5,018 bases of DNA, from positions 1 through 5,018 of the forward strand of contig CAJUHQ010000180.1 in the NCBI GenBank assembly GCA_910586095.1. The letters are read 5' to 3'. Every line of letters begins with the position of its first letter. Position 1 is the stretch's first letter. Below, in pieces: positions 1 through 5,018 of this stretch. The DNA is from an uncultured Lachnospiraceae bacterium. Lineage in GTDB: Bacteria; Bacillota; Clostridia; Lachnospirales; Lachnospiraceae. Below the pieces are notes generated by a model. The model worked only from the letters and a program-made list of their open reading frames with translations. It was not told the DNA's origin and did no database searches. The position numbers and the translations under genes were made by a program.

Positions 1-148
1 AGGTTCTTAGAAATTATTTGCAGTCTGTGTAACAAATGTTTGACAAACCTACATTGTCGTTAAATTTCATACATTTTTAAATATTCAATCAAAACACTCT
101 CTATATTGTCAAATCTTATAAACTTAGACAACTACTCCAATTTAGCTA

Positions 149-760
149 CTACACATCTTTTTCTTTTTTTCTATCTCTCATCTCATCTATAATTTTTTCA
201 ATTAGCATTTTCTTCATATACACATCAAAACTCAAAAAACATATAAACGAAAAAAGCTTCAAAAAATCCTTACTATCCTCTGGGGCCTCCTCAAACGTTT
301 CCATAGCACGCTCATACTCTGCCAGCACATGCTCTTTAAGAGATTCTGTCTGATCGTACCCAACACTAAAGATCTCCTCATACACAACTTTGATATCAAA
401 CTCTTCTGTTGTGTTGAAAAAGCGTGCTGTTACAGGTCCTAAAAGTGTCTGAATGTCACTTATAGATAAGATCCCCTTATAATAATAAATAAAGATCAAC
501 ATCAACATATGTTCTTTTGAATACTTCTTTCTGACAGGAGGTGGAAGCAAATTGTTTTTGGCATAATTATTAATCATCGTTTTAGTCATAATCTTATCTT
601 CTTCTGGATATCGTGCACTTTTCCGAAGATTCTTATCCATAAAGGTTGTTACCTGATCCATGTATAGATCGATATTGGGAATATCCTCCAATTTTATATA
701 ACTAATTCGATCAAAACTCTCCATAATGCTATTCAATAAGTCCTCTGTGTCTATATGCAT
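149..760 (-). CDS. DUF1836 family protein with MerR-like winged-helix region, putative transcriptional regulator
   Basis: The 203-residue protein matches the DUF1836 pattern: an 'IPNIDLYMDQV' segment at about residues 27-37, then 'MTKTMINNYAKNNLLPPP' at 58-75 and a helix pair ending in 'LSISDIQTLL' at about 98-107. The order (helix, turn, 'NNLLPPP', basic 'RKKYSKEH', long helix, 'SISDIQTLL') closely resembles the MerR winged-helix reader head, so DNA binding is inferred. The C-terminal part (about 110-203) is acidic to mixed, helical-looking and without a recognised domain; it may dimerise or sense a ligand. No membrane segment or signal peptide is seen. The start is the ATG at 758-760, preceded by a weak AAAGG about 12 nt upstream. 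The gene stands alone, divergent from yerC, behind its own promoter with a palindrome in the spacer. The family is common in Firmicutes but its function is unknown to me. Confidence 0.85.
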   Translation of the reverse strand: MHIDTEDLLNSIMESFDRISYIKLEDIPNIDLYMDQVTTFMDKNLRKSARYPEEDKIMTKTMINNYAKNNLLPPPVRKKYSKEHMLMLIFIYYYKGILSISDIQTLLGPVTARFFNTTEEFDIKVVYEEIFSVGYDQTESLKEHVLAEYERAMETFEEAPEDSKDFLKLFSFICFLSFDVYMKKMLIEKIIDEMRDRKKEKDV

Positions 761-866
761 TACTCTACCATGCCTTTCTTAAACTTACATCGTATGATAC
801 CTATTATTATAAGATCACACAACCATCCTAACTATAGTACAAAATAAACTATTCTCTACTCACTTA

Positions 867-895
867 ATTATATAGTATTCAATACTACTTATCAA
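867..895 (-). promoter_or_regulatory. Sigma-A promoter of the DUF1836 gene with an inverted repeat in its spacer
   Basis: Read on the minus strand, TTGATA (890-895) is followed after exactly 17 nt by a perfect TATAAT (867-872). Transcription would start near 860, leaving a leader of about 100 nt before the ATG. The spacer holds TAGTATT-G-AATACTA (873-887), a perfect 7+7 inverted repeat that ends against the -10 box. A second, poorer TATAAT lies at 806-811 without a good -35, and could be an alternative start. Confidence 0.7.
873..887. promoter_or_regulatory. Candidate operator, 15-bp dyad between -35 and -10
   Basis: TAGTATT-G-AATACTA is perfectly symmetric around a single central base. A protein bound here would occlude or remodel RNA polymerase on the DUF1836 promoter. 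MerR-family activators also bind a dyad between -35 and -10, though usually with a 19-20 bp spacer rather than 17. Since the downstream product has a MerR-like region, autoregulation is a reasonable but untested inference. Confidence 0.4.
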
Positions 896-951
896 GACTT
901 TTACTTGTGAAAGTCCTTAAATCAGTTACTATTCAGCCATACCCATTCATA

Positions 952-979
952 AGTTGTCGGATTTTACAATCTGACAATT
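952..979 (+). repeat. 12-pair hairpin inside the MITE-like element
   Basis: Positions 952-963 pair with 968-979 around a TTAC loop. All pairs are Watson-Crick except two G-T pairs (953/978 and 959/972), which are G-U wobbles only in a plus-strand transcript. The left arm can alternatively pair elsewhere: TAAGTTGT (950-957) matches ACAACTTA (997-1004), so two mutually exclusive folds are possible. Confidence 0.5.
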
Positions 980-1028
980 CATTTTGTCTATTTCCAACAA
1001 CTTATTTCATGTCGGGCGTCAGCCCTAT

Positions 1029-1093
1029 AAAATTGAATATGCAAAATGCCTTATGCGAGCAAGCTCTCAACAGCATTTTGTATATTCAATTTT
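1029..1093 (+). repeat. Long hairpin, 21-bp stem with 23-nt loop
   Basis: The arm 1029-1049 is the reverse complement of 1073-1093 at 20 of 21 positions. The single exception is G1041 opposite T1081, a G-U wobble in a plus-strand RNA. The 23-nt loop contains GAGC-aa-GCTC (1057-1066). Just outside, CAGCC (1020-1024) can pair with GGCTG (1098-1102), which also belongs to the right terminal repeat. No T-run follows on either strand, so it is not a standard terminator. Confidence 0.7.
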
Positions 1094-1173
1094 GCATGGC
1101 TGAACTGTTACTCAAATCATAAACCATTTATCCTTATATGCACCCATGAGAAAGCGAATAGAATATTTTATCG

Positions 1174-1202
1174 TTTACATCCCATTAAAACTATGCTACA
1201 AT
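1174..1202 (+). promoter_or_regulatory. Sigma-A promoter of yerC with extended -10
   Basis: TTTACA (1174-1179) and TACAAT (1197-1202) are separated by 17 nt, and TG stands one base before the -10 box (TGcTACAAT), giving an extended -10. The predicted start is near 1209, so the leader is about 75-80 nt. A perfect 12-bp palindrome, GTAAAATTTTAC, at 1213-1224 lies just inside the transcript and may be an operator. Confidence 0.7.
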
Positions 1203-1285
1203 ATTTAAAACTGTAAAATTTTACTGTGCTAAAGTCACTGTGATAGTATCCTTGCAATTCTCTAGAACAGGAAGGAAAACATATT

Positions 1286-1606
1286 ATGAACAAAAAAATT
1301 AAAACGGCAGAAGTAGAACATTTAATTGATGCCCTTTTATGTCTGAAAACCAAAGAAGAATGTTACAATTTTCTAGAAGATTTATGTACGGTAAATGAAC
1401 TTCTATCTCTTTCACAGCGCTTTGAAGTTGCAACCATGTTACGTGAACACAAGACCTATCTTGAAATTGCAAAAAAAACAGGTGCTTCCACTGCTACTAT
1501 CAGTCGTGTAAACCGTTCTCTAAACTATGGAAGTGATGGGTATGAATTGATTTTTGCAAGACTAGCCAAAAAGGACGATCGCGAGACAGAAAATGGACAG
1601 TATTAA
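1286..1606 (+). CDS. yerC: YerC/YecD family TrpR-related DNA-binding protein
   Basis: This 106-residue protein closely resembles Bacillus YerC over its whole length: 'LIDALLCLKTKEECYNFLED' at about residues 13-32, 'LCTVNELLSLSQRFEVATML' at 33-52, then the helix-turn-helix 'YLEIAKKTGASTATISRVNR' followed by 'SLNYGSDGYE'. This is the TrpR-superfamily fold, with the recognition helix around 'GASTATISRV'. The protein is cytosolic and presumably a dimer. The family is not a tryptophan repressor in any proven sense, and its ligand and targets are unknown to me. The start ATG has AGGAAGG (1269-1275) 10 nt upstream. It has its own promoter, is divergent from the DUF1836 gene and convergent with the LytM-protein gene. 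The stop codon lies in the loop of the downstream terminator. Confidence 0.93.
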   Translation: MNKKIKTAEVEHLIDALLCLKTKEECYNFLEDLCTVNELLSLSQRFEVATMLREHKTYLEIAKKTGASTATISRVNRSLNYGSDGYELIFARLAKKDDRETENGQY

Positions 1607-1618
1607 ATTCTGTCCATT
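1592..1618. terminator. Probable bidirectional terminator between yerC and the dapA operon
   Basis: AATGGACAG (1592-1600) and CTGTCCATT (1610-1618) form a perfect 9-bp stem with a 9-nt loop that contains the yerC stop codon (1604-1606). On the plus strand it is followed by a pyrimidine-rich, T-rich tract. On the minus strand a short T-rich stretch follows, about 32 nt after the LytM-gene stop. The T tracts are interrupted by C, so efficiency is uncertain. Confidence 0.65.
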
Positions 1619-1649
1619 CAATTCTCTCCTCTCTATTCTATAACATCTG

Positions 1650-2315
1650 TTATCCATATGTTTCCATAAGATCTAGTGGATTAATATAGACTTCATTTTG
1701 TATAACTTGATAACCGAGCTCCTCAAATCCTTCTGTGATAGCAAAAATCTCTGTGGCAACAGTCACTTCATCACCTTCGCGCACTTTAGGTTCTGTTCCA
1801 TTCCTATACACTGAGAAATAACCATTTCCATGATCGATCATCACAATATATCCTGCTACTTCACTTCCAGCTATTGATGATACTGTTCCTTTAGCTGTAG
1901 GCACCACGCTTGTTCCTTTTGGCACAGAAAAAACAACAATTGGGTTTCCGTCTAATTCAGTTCCATTCTCACTAAATGAAGCAGCTCCTTTTACAGGAAA
2001 TCCTTTTGGGATATATGTCTGTGCTAGACGCGCATCTAATTCCTCGCGTTTCTCCTCCTGCTGCATCTTGTCATTCACAGTATCACTCAATACTAAAACT
2101 TTCTCTTGTAACAATTCATTCTCCGCTGCCAATTCTTCCTTCTCTGTCCTTAACGTTTCCACTTGCGCTTTGAGCATCATCACATTATTATTTGCCGTAT
2201 GCAACTGCCCAGATAGTACAAAACAATATCCAATCGCTACTGCGATCAGCACAATAAGCACACCAACAACCATCCGGCTGCTATTATATTTTGCTTTCTT
2301 ATCTTCCCTCAACAT
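1650..2315 (-). CDS. Membrane-anchored coiled-coil protein with degenerate LytM (M23-like) domain
   Basis: The 221-residue protein has a short basic N-terminus, one membrane segment (about residues 15-34), a coiled coil (about 37-98, rich in Leu/Glu/Lys) and a C-terminal LytM-like domain (about 105-219). The latter is recognised by 'VPKGTSVVPTAKGTVSS' (131-147), 'GYIVMIDHGNGYFSVY' (155-170), 'EGDEVTV' and 'NPLDL' near the end. The domain would face outside the membrane. In active M23 enzymes the zinc ligands are HxxxD before 'aPkGT' and HxH near the end; here the aligned positions are Asn124 and Val128, and no His follows His162. It is therefore probably not a peptidase but a scaffold or activator, like the EnvC or SpoIIQ types. 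An SD (GAGG) is 5 nt before the ATG, 27 bp after hisA. It is the last gene of the operon. Confidence 0.82.
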   Translation of the reverse strand: MLREDKKAKYNSSRMVVGVLIVLIAVAIGYCFVLSGQLHTANNNVMMLKAQVETLRTEKEELAAENELLQEKVLVLSDTVNDKMQQEEKREELDARLAQTYIPKGFPVKGAASFSENGTELDGNPIVVFSVPKGTSVVPTAKGTVSSIAGSEVAGYIVMIDHGNGYFSVYRNGTEPKVREGDEVTVATEIFAITEGFEELGYQVIQNEVYINPLDLMETYG

Positions 2316-2342
2316 ATTTACCTCAATCCAAATTATCTACTG

Positions 2343-3137
2343 TCAGTGACCAAAATCACACTTTGTTATCACTTTGTTAAAAGAAAGAGGGCCCCCAAAA
2401 ATGTCAAGTGCACTTCCTATTGTCACATTCAATCTTTCTTTGCCAAGGCGCTTAAGTAGATCAATATCCTCATAACTATGCACCCCTCCTGCATATGTAA
2501 TCGCAGTACTATCCTGTGTGCTACTCCATTCTCCGAGTAGTTCTACCAGATTCTTCTCAATACCTTGCTTCATACCTTCAACATCTACTGCATGAATCAA
2601 AAACTCATCACAATAATTTCCCAAAAAATTCAATGTGTCTTTTCCTACCACTTCATTCGTAAAGGTCTGCCATCTGTCTGTTACAATATAATACTGTCCA
2701 TCTCTCATACGACAACTCAAATCAAGTACCAGATGTTCCTTCCCAACTGCTGTGCACAATTTTTCAAGATTCTCCATGTCAATGCGACCTTCTCTAAAAA
2801 CATAAGAAGTCACAATCACATGAGAAGCCCCCGCCTCCAAATAGCTTTGTGCATTGTCAACTGTCACACCTCCACCAATCTGAAGTCCATTTGGATAAGC
2901 GGCAAGTGCTTTTAATGCCTGCGCGCGCGTGGCATCATAATAGCTGCTTGACATGGAATTAAGGAGGATGATATGCCCTCCTTTTATTCCATTCTCTCTA
3001 TATAGTTGTGCATAAAATGCGGCGTCTTTGGTCGCTACAAAATTTTCTTTAGCACAATTTTTATGATCTTTAAGGGAACTGCCTACAATCTGTTTTACCT
3101 GGCCATTATGGATATCAATACAGGGTCGAAATTCCAT
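2343..3137 (-). CDS. hisA: Eukaryotic-type (HIS6-like) phosphoribosylformimino-AICAR ribotide isomerase
   Basis: HisA opens the ProFAR ring to PRFAR, the fourth step of histidine synthesis, in a cytosolic (beta/alpha)8 barrel. At 264 residues this protein matches yeast HIS6 far better than typical bacterial HisA. Signs are 'CIDIHNGQVKQIVG' (6-19), 'LQIGGGV' (85-91), 'VIVTSYVF' (107-114), 'LVLDLSCR' (136-143), 'RWQTFTNE' (155-162), 'EFLIHAVDVEG', 'YAGGVHS' and 'GSALDIFGG'. The expected catalytic acids are present as Asp8 and Asp139. The start ATG directly follows the dapB stop (TAAATG), with GGGAGG 5 nt upstream, so translation is probably coupled to dapB. No other his gene is in the window. 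Identity is firm from motifs; the origin by transfer is inference. Confidence 0.93.
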   Translation of the reverse strand: MEFRPCIDIHNGQVKQIVGSSLKDHKNCAKENFVATKDAAFYAQLYRENGIKGGHIILLNSMSSSYYDATRAQALKALAAYPNGLQIGGGVTVDNAQSYLEAGASHVIVTSYVFREGRIDMENLEKLCTAVGKEHLVLDLSCRMRDGQYYIVTDRWQTFTNEVVGKDTLNFLGNYCDEFLIHAVDVEGMKQGIEKNLVELLGEWSSTQDSTAITYAGGVHSYEDIDLLKRLGKERLNVTIGSALDIFGGPLSFNKVITKCDFGH

Positions 3138-3899
3138 TTATACCTCCCTGATTACATCCTGCATATCATATCTGCCTGCTGGTTTTTTCTTCATAAACTT
3201 CGCCGCCTGCACTGCTCCCTTTGCAAAAAGAGCCTTGGAGTATGCTCTGTGTGAAAATGTAATCACTTCATCCTCACCTGCAAAAATCACATCATGATCC
3301 CCTACAATCGTTCCTCCTCTTACAGAACTAATACCAATTTCCTTGCCTGTGCGTTTTTTGCGTTCCTGGCTTCTATCATATATATACTCATATTCATTGT
3401 CAAACTCTTCGTTGATTGTATCGGCAAGCGCAAGTGCTGTACCACTTGGCGCATCTACCTTGAGATTGTGATGTTTCTCTACAATTTCAATGTCAAAACC
3501 TGCTGGAACAAGAATTTCTGATGCCTTTTTTAACAATGCAAGTAACATATTTACACCGAGTGACATATTAGCAGATTTTAATATGGCAACTTTTTGTGAT
3601 GCCTCCTCTACATGTGCAAGCTGAAGCTCAGACAATCCTGTTGTACAAAGTACACAAGGAAGTTGTCTTTTCACACAGTAGTCTAACAGTCCGTCCACTG
3701 CTGCCGCCACGCAAAAATCAATAACTACATCTGCATCTACATCACACTCTTCAATATGCGTAAAAACAGGATATGCATTTTTGATGTGATCAGAGGCATC
3801 CACACCTGCCACAATTTCAATCTCTGGATCAGCTGCTATAATCTCTGTGAGCTTCTGTCCCATCTTTCCATTACAACCATGTATAATCGCTTTTGTCAT
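3138..3899 (-). CDS. dapB: 4-hydroxy-tetrahydrodipicolinate reductase
   Basis: DapB reduces the DapA product with NAD(P)H to tetrahydrodipicolinate, the second committed step toward diaminopimelate and lysine. The 253-residue length is normal. The N-terminal Rossmann motif GCNGKMG is at residues 8-14, with acidic Asp34 at the end of beta 2. 'CTTGLSE' (85-91) and 'ANMSLGVN' (110-117) line the active site. The signature 'EIVEKHHNLKVDAPSGTA' (138-155) contains the catalytic His143/His144 and Lys147, with the substrate-binding SGT at 152-154. Cys63 replaces the usual Ser in the 'DFS' motif. The SD AGGGGG is 5 nt before the ATG. The gene is 100 bp downstream of dapA and abuts hisA. Confidence 0.97.
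   Translation of the reverse strand: MTKAIIHGCNGKMGQKLTEIIAADPEIEIVAGVDASDHIKNAYPVFTHIEECDVDADVVIDFCVAAAVDGLLDYCVKRQLPCVLCTTGLSELQLAHVEEASQKVAILKSANMSLGVNMLLALLKKASEILVPAGFDIEIVEKHHNLKVDAPSGTALALADTINEEFDNEYEYIYDRSQERKKRTGKEIGISSVRGGTIVGDHDVIFAGEDEVITFSHRAYSKALFAKGAVQAAKFMKKKPAGRYDMQDVIREV
3143..3148 (-). promoter_or_regulatory. hisA ribosome binding site inside the dapB end
   Basis: GGGAGG on the minus strand lies within the last dapB codons, 5 nt before the hisA ATG; those 5 nt include the dapB TAA. Ribosomes ending dapB would stop directly at the hisA start, a layout typical of translational coupling. It fixes the hisA start at 3137. Confidence 0.8.
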
Positions 3900-3999
3900 C
3901 TTTGCCCCCTTGTCTGCCTTGATGGGTAGTATTTATCCACTCTTTATTGTACCCTTTTTCAAGTTCTACTCTGTCCTTTGTCTAATCATACTCCACACA
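3900..3999 (-). other. dapA-dapB intergenic spacer
   Basis: This 100-nt gap is long for genes of one pathway. Reading toward dapB it holds TTGAAA followed after 17 nt by a poor -10 (TGGATA), and a TACAAT at about 3947-3952 without a matching -35. A weak internal promoter is possible but unproven. The only dyad is GGGTA...TACCC (3924-3954) with a 21-nt loop, too weak to call a terminator. dapA and dapB may still share a transcript. Confidence 0.3.
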
Positions 4000-4884
4000 T
4001 TATAAAATTCCATAGGCCTTCATCGCTTGCTCAAGTTTCTTTCCATTCTCTTCTTCCATATCCGACAATGGCATGCGCAATGTGCCTGCCTCCATTCCAA
4101 GTAGATTCAAGGCTTTCTTTACTGGAATCGGATTTACTTCACTAAACAATGCTTCAATCAACTCAGCAGCACGCAATTGCTCCTTGCAGCTCTCCTGCAC
4201 TTTGCCATCAAAATAAAGCTGACAAATATTGTGTGTCTGTTCAGGTGCAATATTAGACAATACAGAAATAACTCCTTTTCCGCCCAGAGACAAAATCGGC
4301 ACAATCTGAATATCATCCCCTGAGTAAAGATCTACACAACCGTCCGCCAATGCCATAATCTTAGCCACATGAGAAATATTTCCAGTTGCTTCCTTGACAC
4401 CTACAATCGTCTTAACTTCCTTGCAAATACGGACAATCGTAGCTGGTGTCATACTACATCCTGTTCTACCAGGAATATTGTAGAGCAATCCTGGAATGTC
4501 CACTGCTTCTCCTATTGCCTTGAAATGTTCATACAAGCCATTTTGTGTTGCTTTATTATAGTATGGCGTTACAAGTAGTAGTCCATCAGCTCCTGCCTTC
4601 TGTGCTTCCTGTGAAAGATACACGGCTGTCTTCGTACAATTTGATCCGGTTCCTGCTATCACAGGGATTCTTTTATTGACTTTCTCCACACAAAAACGAA
4701 TACATTCAAGATGTTCTTCATGTGTCAAGGTAGATGCCTCTCCTGTTGTACCACAGACAATAATAGCATCTGTTTTATTAGCGACCTGAAATTCAATTAG
4801 CTTTGCAAAAGCTTCAAAATTTACTTCTCCATTGGATTTCATGGGTGTGACAATAGCAACACCAGCTCCTGTAAAAATAGACAT
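4000..4884 (-). CDS. dapA: 4-hydroxy-tetrahydrodipicolinate synthase
   Basis: DapA condenses pyruvate with aspartate semialdehyde, the first committed step to diaminopimelate and lysine. The 294-residue length is typical for this (beta/alpha)8 aldolase. 'GTTGEASTL' (45-53) carries the catalytic Thr46/Thr47, and 'TPYYNKATQ' (106-114) carries Tyr109. 'LLYNIPGRTG' (133-142) carries Tyr135 and Arg140, and 'VGVKEATGN' (161-169) carries the Schiff-base Lys164. At the lysine feedback site, counterparts of E. coli His53, His56, Asn80 and Tyr106 are kept (His55, His58, Asn82, Tyr108) but Glu84 is Thr86. The SD AAAGGAGG (4891-4898) is 6 nt before the ATG. It is the first gene of the minus-strand cluster in view; no confident promoter or riboswitch is seen in the 134 bp upstream. 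Confidence 0.97.
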   Translation of the reverse strand: MSIFTGAGVAIVTPMKSNGEVNFEAFAKLIEFQVANKTDAIIVCGTTGEASTLTHEEHLECIRFCVEKVNKRIPVIAGTGSNCTKTAVYLSQEAQKAGADGLLLVTPYYNKATQNGLYEHFKAIGEAVDIPGLLYNIPGRTGCSMTPATIVRICKEVKTIVGVKEATGNISHVAKIMALADGCVDLYSGDDIQIVPILSLGGKGVISVLSNIAPEQTHNICQLYFDGKVQESCKEQLRAAELIEALFSEVNPIPVKKALNLLGMEAGTLRMPLSDMEEENGKKLEQAMKAYGIL

Positions 4885-4924
4885 ATAGATCCTCCTTTAC
4901 TTTAAGAAAATTACATAATATTTG

Positions 4925-4946
4925 TGAAAGTTAAGAGGCACTTTCA
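4925..4946. repeat. 7-bp hairpin upstream of dapA
   Basis: TGAAAGT (4925-4931) and ACTTTCA (4940-4946) form a perfect stem with an 8-nt loop, about 40 bp before the dapA start. No T-run follows on the minus strand, so it is not an obvious attenuator. It may be a protein-binding dyad or a leader hairpin. Confidence 0.4.
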
Positions 4947-4970
4947 TATAAACTTGCATCATACACAATC

Positions 4971-5009
4971 TGCCGCTTGGCGGGCCGTATGGCCATCCAT
5001 AACTATACG
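4971..5009. repeat. GC-rich patch of nested inverted repeats, possible edge of an interspersed repeat
   Basis: In otherwise AT-rich sequence this patch packs CCGC-ttg-GCGG (4973-4983), GGCC-gtat-GGCC (4983-4994), TATGG-ccat-CCATA (4988-5001) and CGTAT...ATACG (4986-5009). The hairpins overlap and compete. No coding frame here has a ribosome binding site. The composition contrast and symmetry suggest a repeat or structured leader segment cut off by the window end. Confidence 0.4.
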
Positions 5010-5018
5010 ACCTGAAAA

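Larger units (their letters stand above)
923..1113. mobile_element. MITE-like intergenic element with terminal inverted repeats
   Basis: The ends are inverted copies: CAGTTACTATTCAGCCAT at 923-940, and the reverse complement of 1096-1113, which reads GAGTAACAGTTCAGCCAT (14 of 18 identical, inner 9 perfect). The 6-bp word AAATCA lies at both borders (919-924 and 1114-1119), as a target-site duplication would. The interior has no credible coding capacity but several hairpins: 952-979, GGGC-gtca-GCCC at 1014-1025, and a long stem at 1029-1093. The size of about 190 bp and the absence of a transposase fit a non-autonomous miniature element mobilised in trans. It sits 27 bp upstream of the DUF1836 -35 box and 60 bp upstream of the yerC -35 box. 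A structured RNA gene is the alternative; the two are not exclusive. Confidence 0.6.

Noticed and set aside
81..112. Minus-strand promoter (TTGACA at 107-112) reading off the left edge
   Set aside because: The best downstream -10 candidates are GAATAT at 20 nt or TTGAAT at 18 nt, which are poor matches or spacing. No gene is visible to its left in the window.
106..131. Terminator for the DUF1836 gene
   Set aside because: TTGTC (106-110) and GACAA (127-131) can pair but the stem is AT-rich and short with a long loop, and no T-run follows on the minus strand.
758..771. Mini-ORF ATG-GTA-GAG-TAA overlapping the DUF1836 start
   Set aside because: The only upstream AAAGG would sit one base from its ATG, too close for initiation, so it is probably coincidental.
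896..915. GACTTT...AAAGTC dyad resembling the GTGAAAGT hairpin near dapA
   Set aside because: The two share only the GTGAAAGT word. The similarity is too short to claim a common repeat or regulator site.
907..1122. 71-codon plus-strand open frame
   Set aside because: It lies wholly across the inverted-repeat element, has no ribosome binding site before its start, and its sequence is dictated by hairpin arms. No protein family is recognisable.
1168..1353. Minus-strand frame opposite the yerC start
   Set aside because: It overlaps the yerC promoter and N-terminal coding region in antisense and has no family resemblance. It is a shadow of yerC.
4931..4996. 21-residue leader peptide upstream of dapA on the minus strand
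   Set aside because: An ATG-to-TAA frame exists, but there is no Shine-Dalgarno sequence before it and no lysine-rich run as expected of an attenuation peptide. It overlaps the GC-rich repeat patch.
4885..5018. Lysine riboswitch upstream of dapA
   Set aside because: An AGAGGC word occurs at 4934-4939, but on the strand opposite to dapA, and the rest of the L-box core is not present. There is also no terminator or anti-terminator before the ribosome binding site.

Overview
The window is AT-rich bacterial DNA with strong AGGAGG-type ribosome binding sites and sigma-A-like promoters. It carries a DUF1836 protein and a YerC/TrpR-like protein. This points to a low-GC Gram-positive of the class Clostridia, most likely a Lachnospiraceae-type gut anaerobe. 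That assignment is inferred from gene families and base composition, not from a marker gene.

Left part (1-1285). A minus-strand gene (149-760) encodes a DUF1836 protein with a MerR-like winged-helix region. Its promoter (867-895) has a perfect 7+7 inverted repeat filling its spacer, which suggests a repressor or autoregulatory operator. Between this promoter and the plus-strand promoter of yerC (1174-1202) lies a gene-free stretch. It holds a compact element of about 190 bp (923-1113) with terminal inverted repeats, flanking AAATCA direct repeats and several strong internal hairpins, including a 21-bp stem. It looks like a miniature inverted-repeat element that encodes a structured RNA, and it is the most unexplained feature here.

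Middle (1286-1649). yerC is a small TrpR-superfamily DNA-binding protein. Its stop codon sits in the loop of a hairpin that probably terminates transcription from both converging sides.

Right part (1650-5018). A minus-strand cluster reads dapA, dapB, hisA, then a membrane-anchored coiled-coil/LytM protein. DapA and DapB perform the first two committed steps of diaminopimelate/lysine synthesis, which feed both peptidoglycan and lysine. HisA performs a central histidine step, but it is clearly of the eukaryotic (yeast HIS6-like) type rather than the usual bacterial HisA, and no his gene is next to it. The last gene has a LytM (M23) fold in which all zinc ligands appear to be lost, so it is probably a scaffold or activator rather than a peptidase. 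dapB stop and hisA start abut, and hisA and the LytM gene are 27 bp apart, so these three are almost certainly co-transcribed. dapA lies 100 bp upstream of dapB.

The right edge (4885-5018) has no gene. It contains a hairpin and a GC-rich, inverted-repeat-rich patch that may be part of an interspersed repeat cut off by the window. No CRISPR array, tRNA, rRNA, transposase or riboswitch was recognised.
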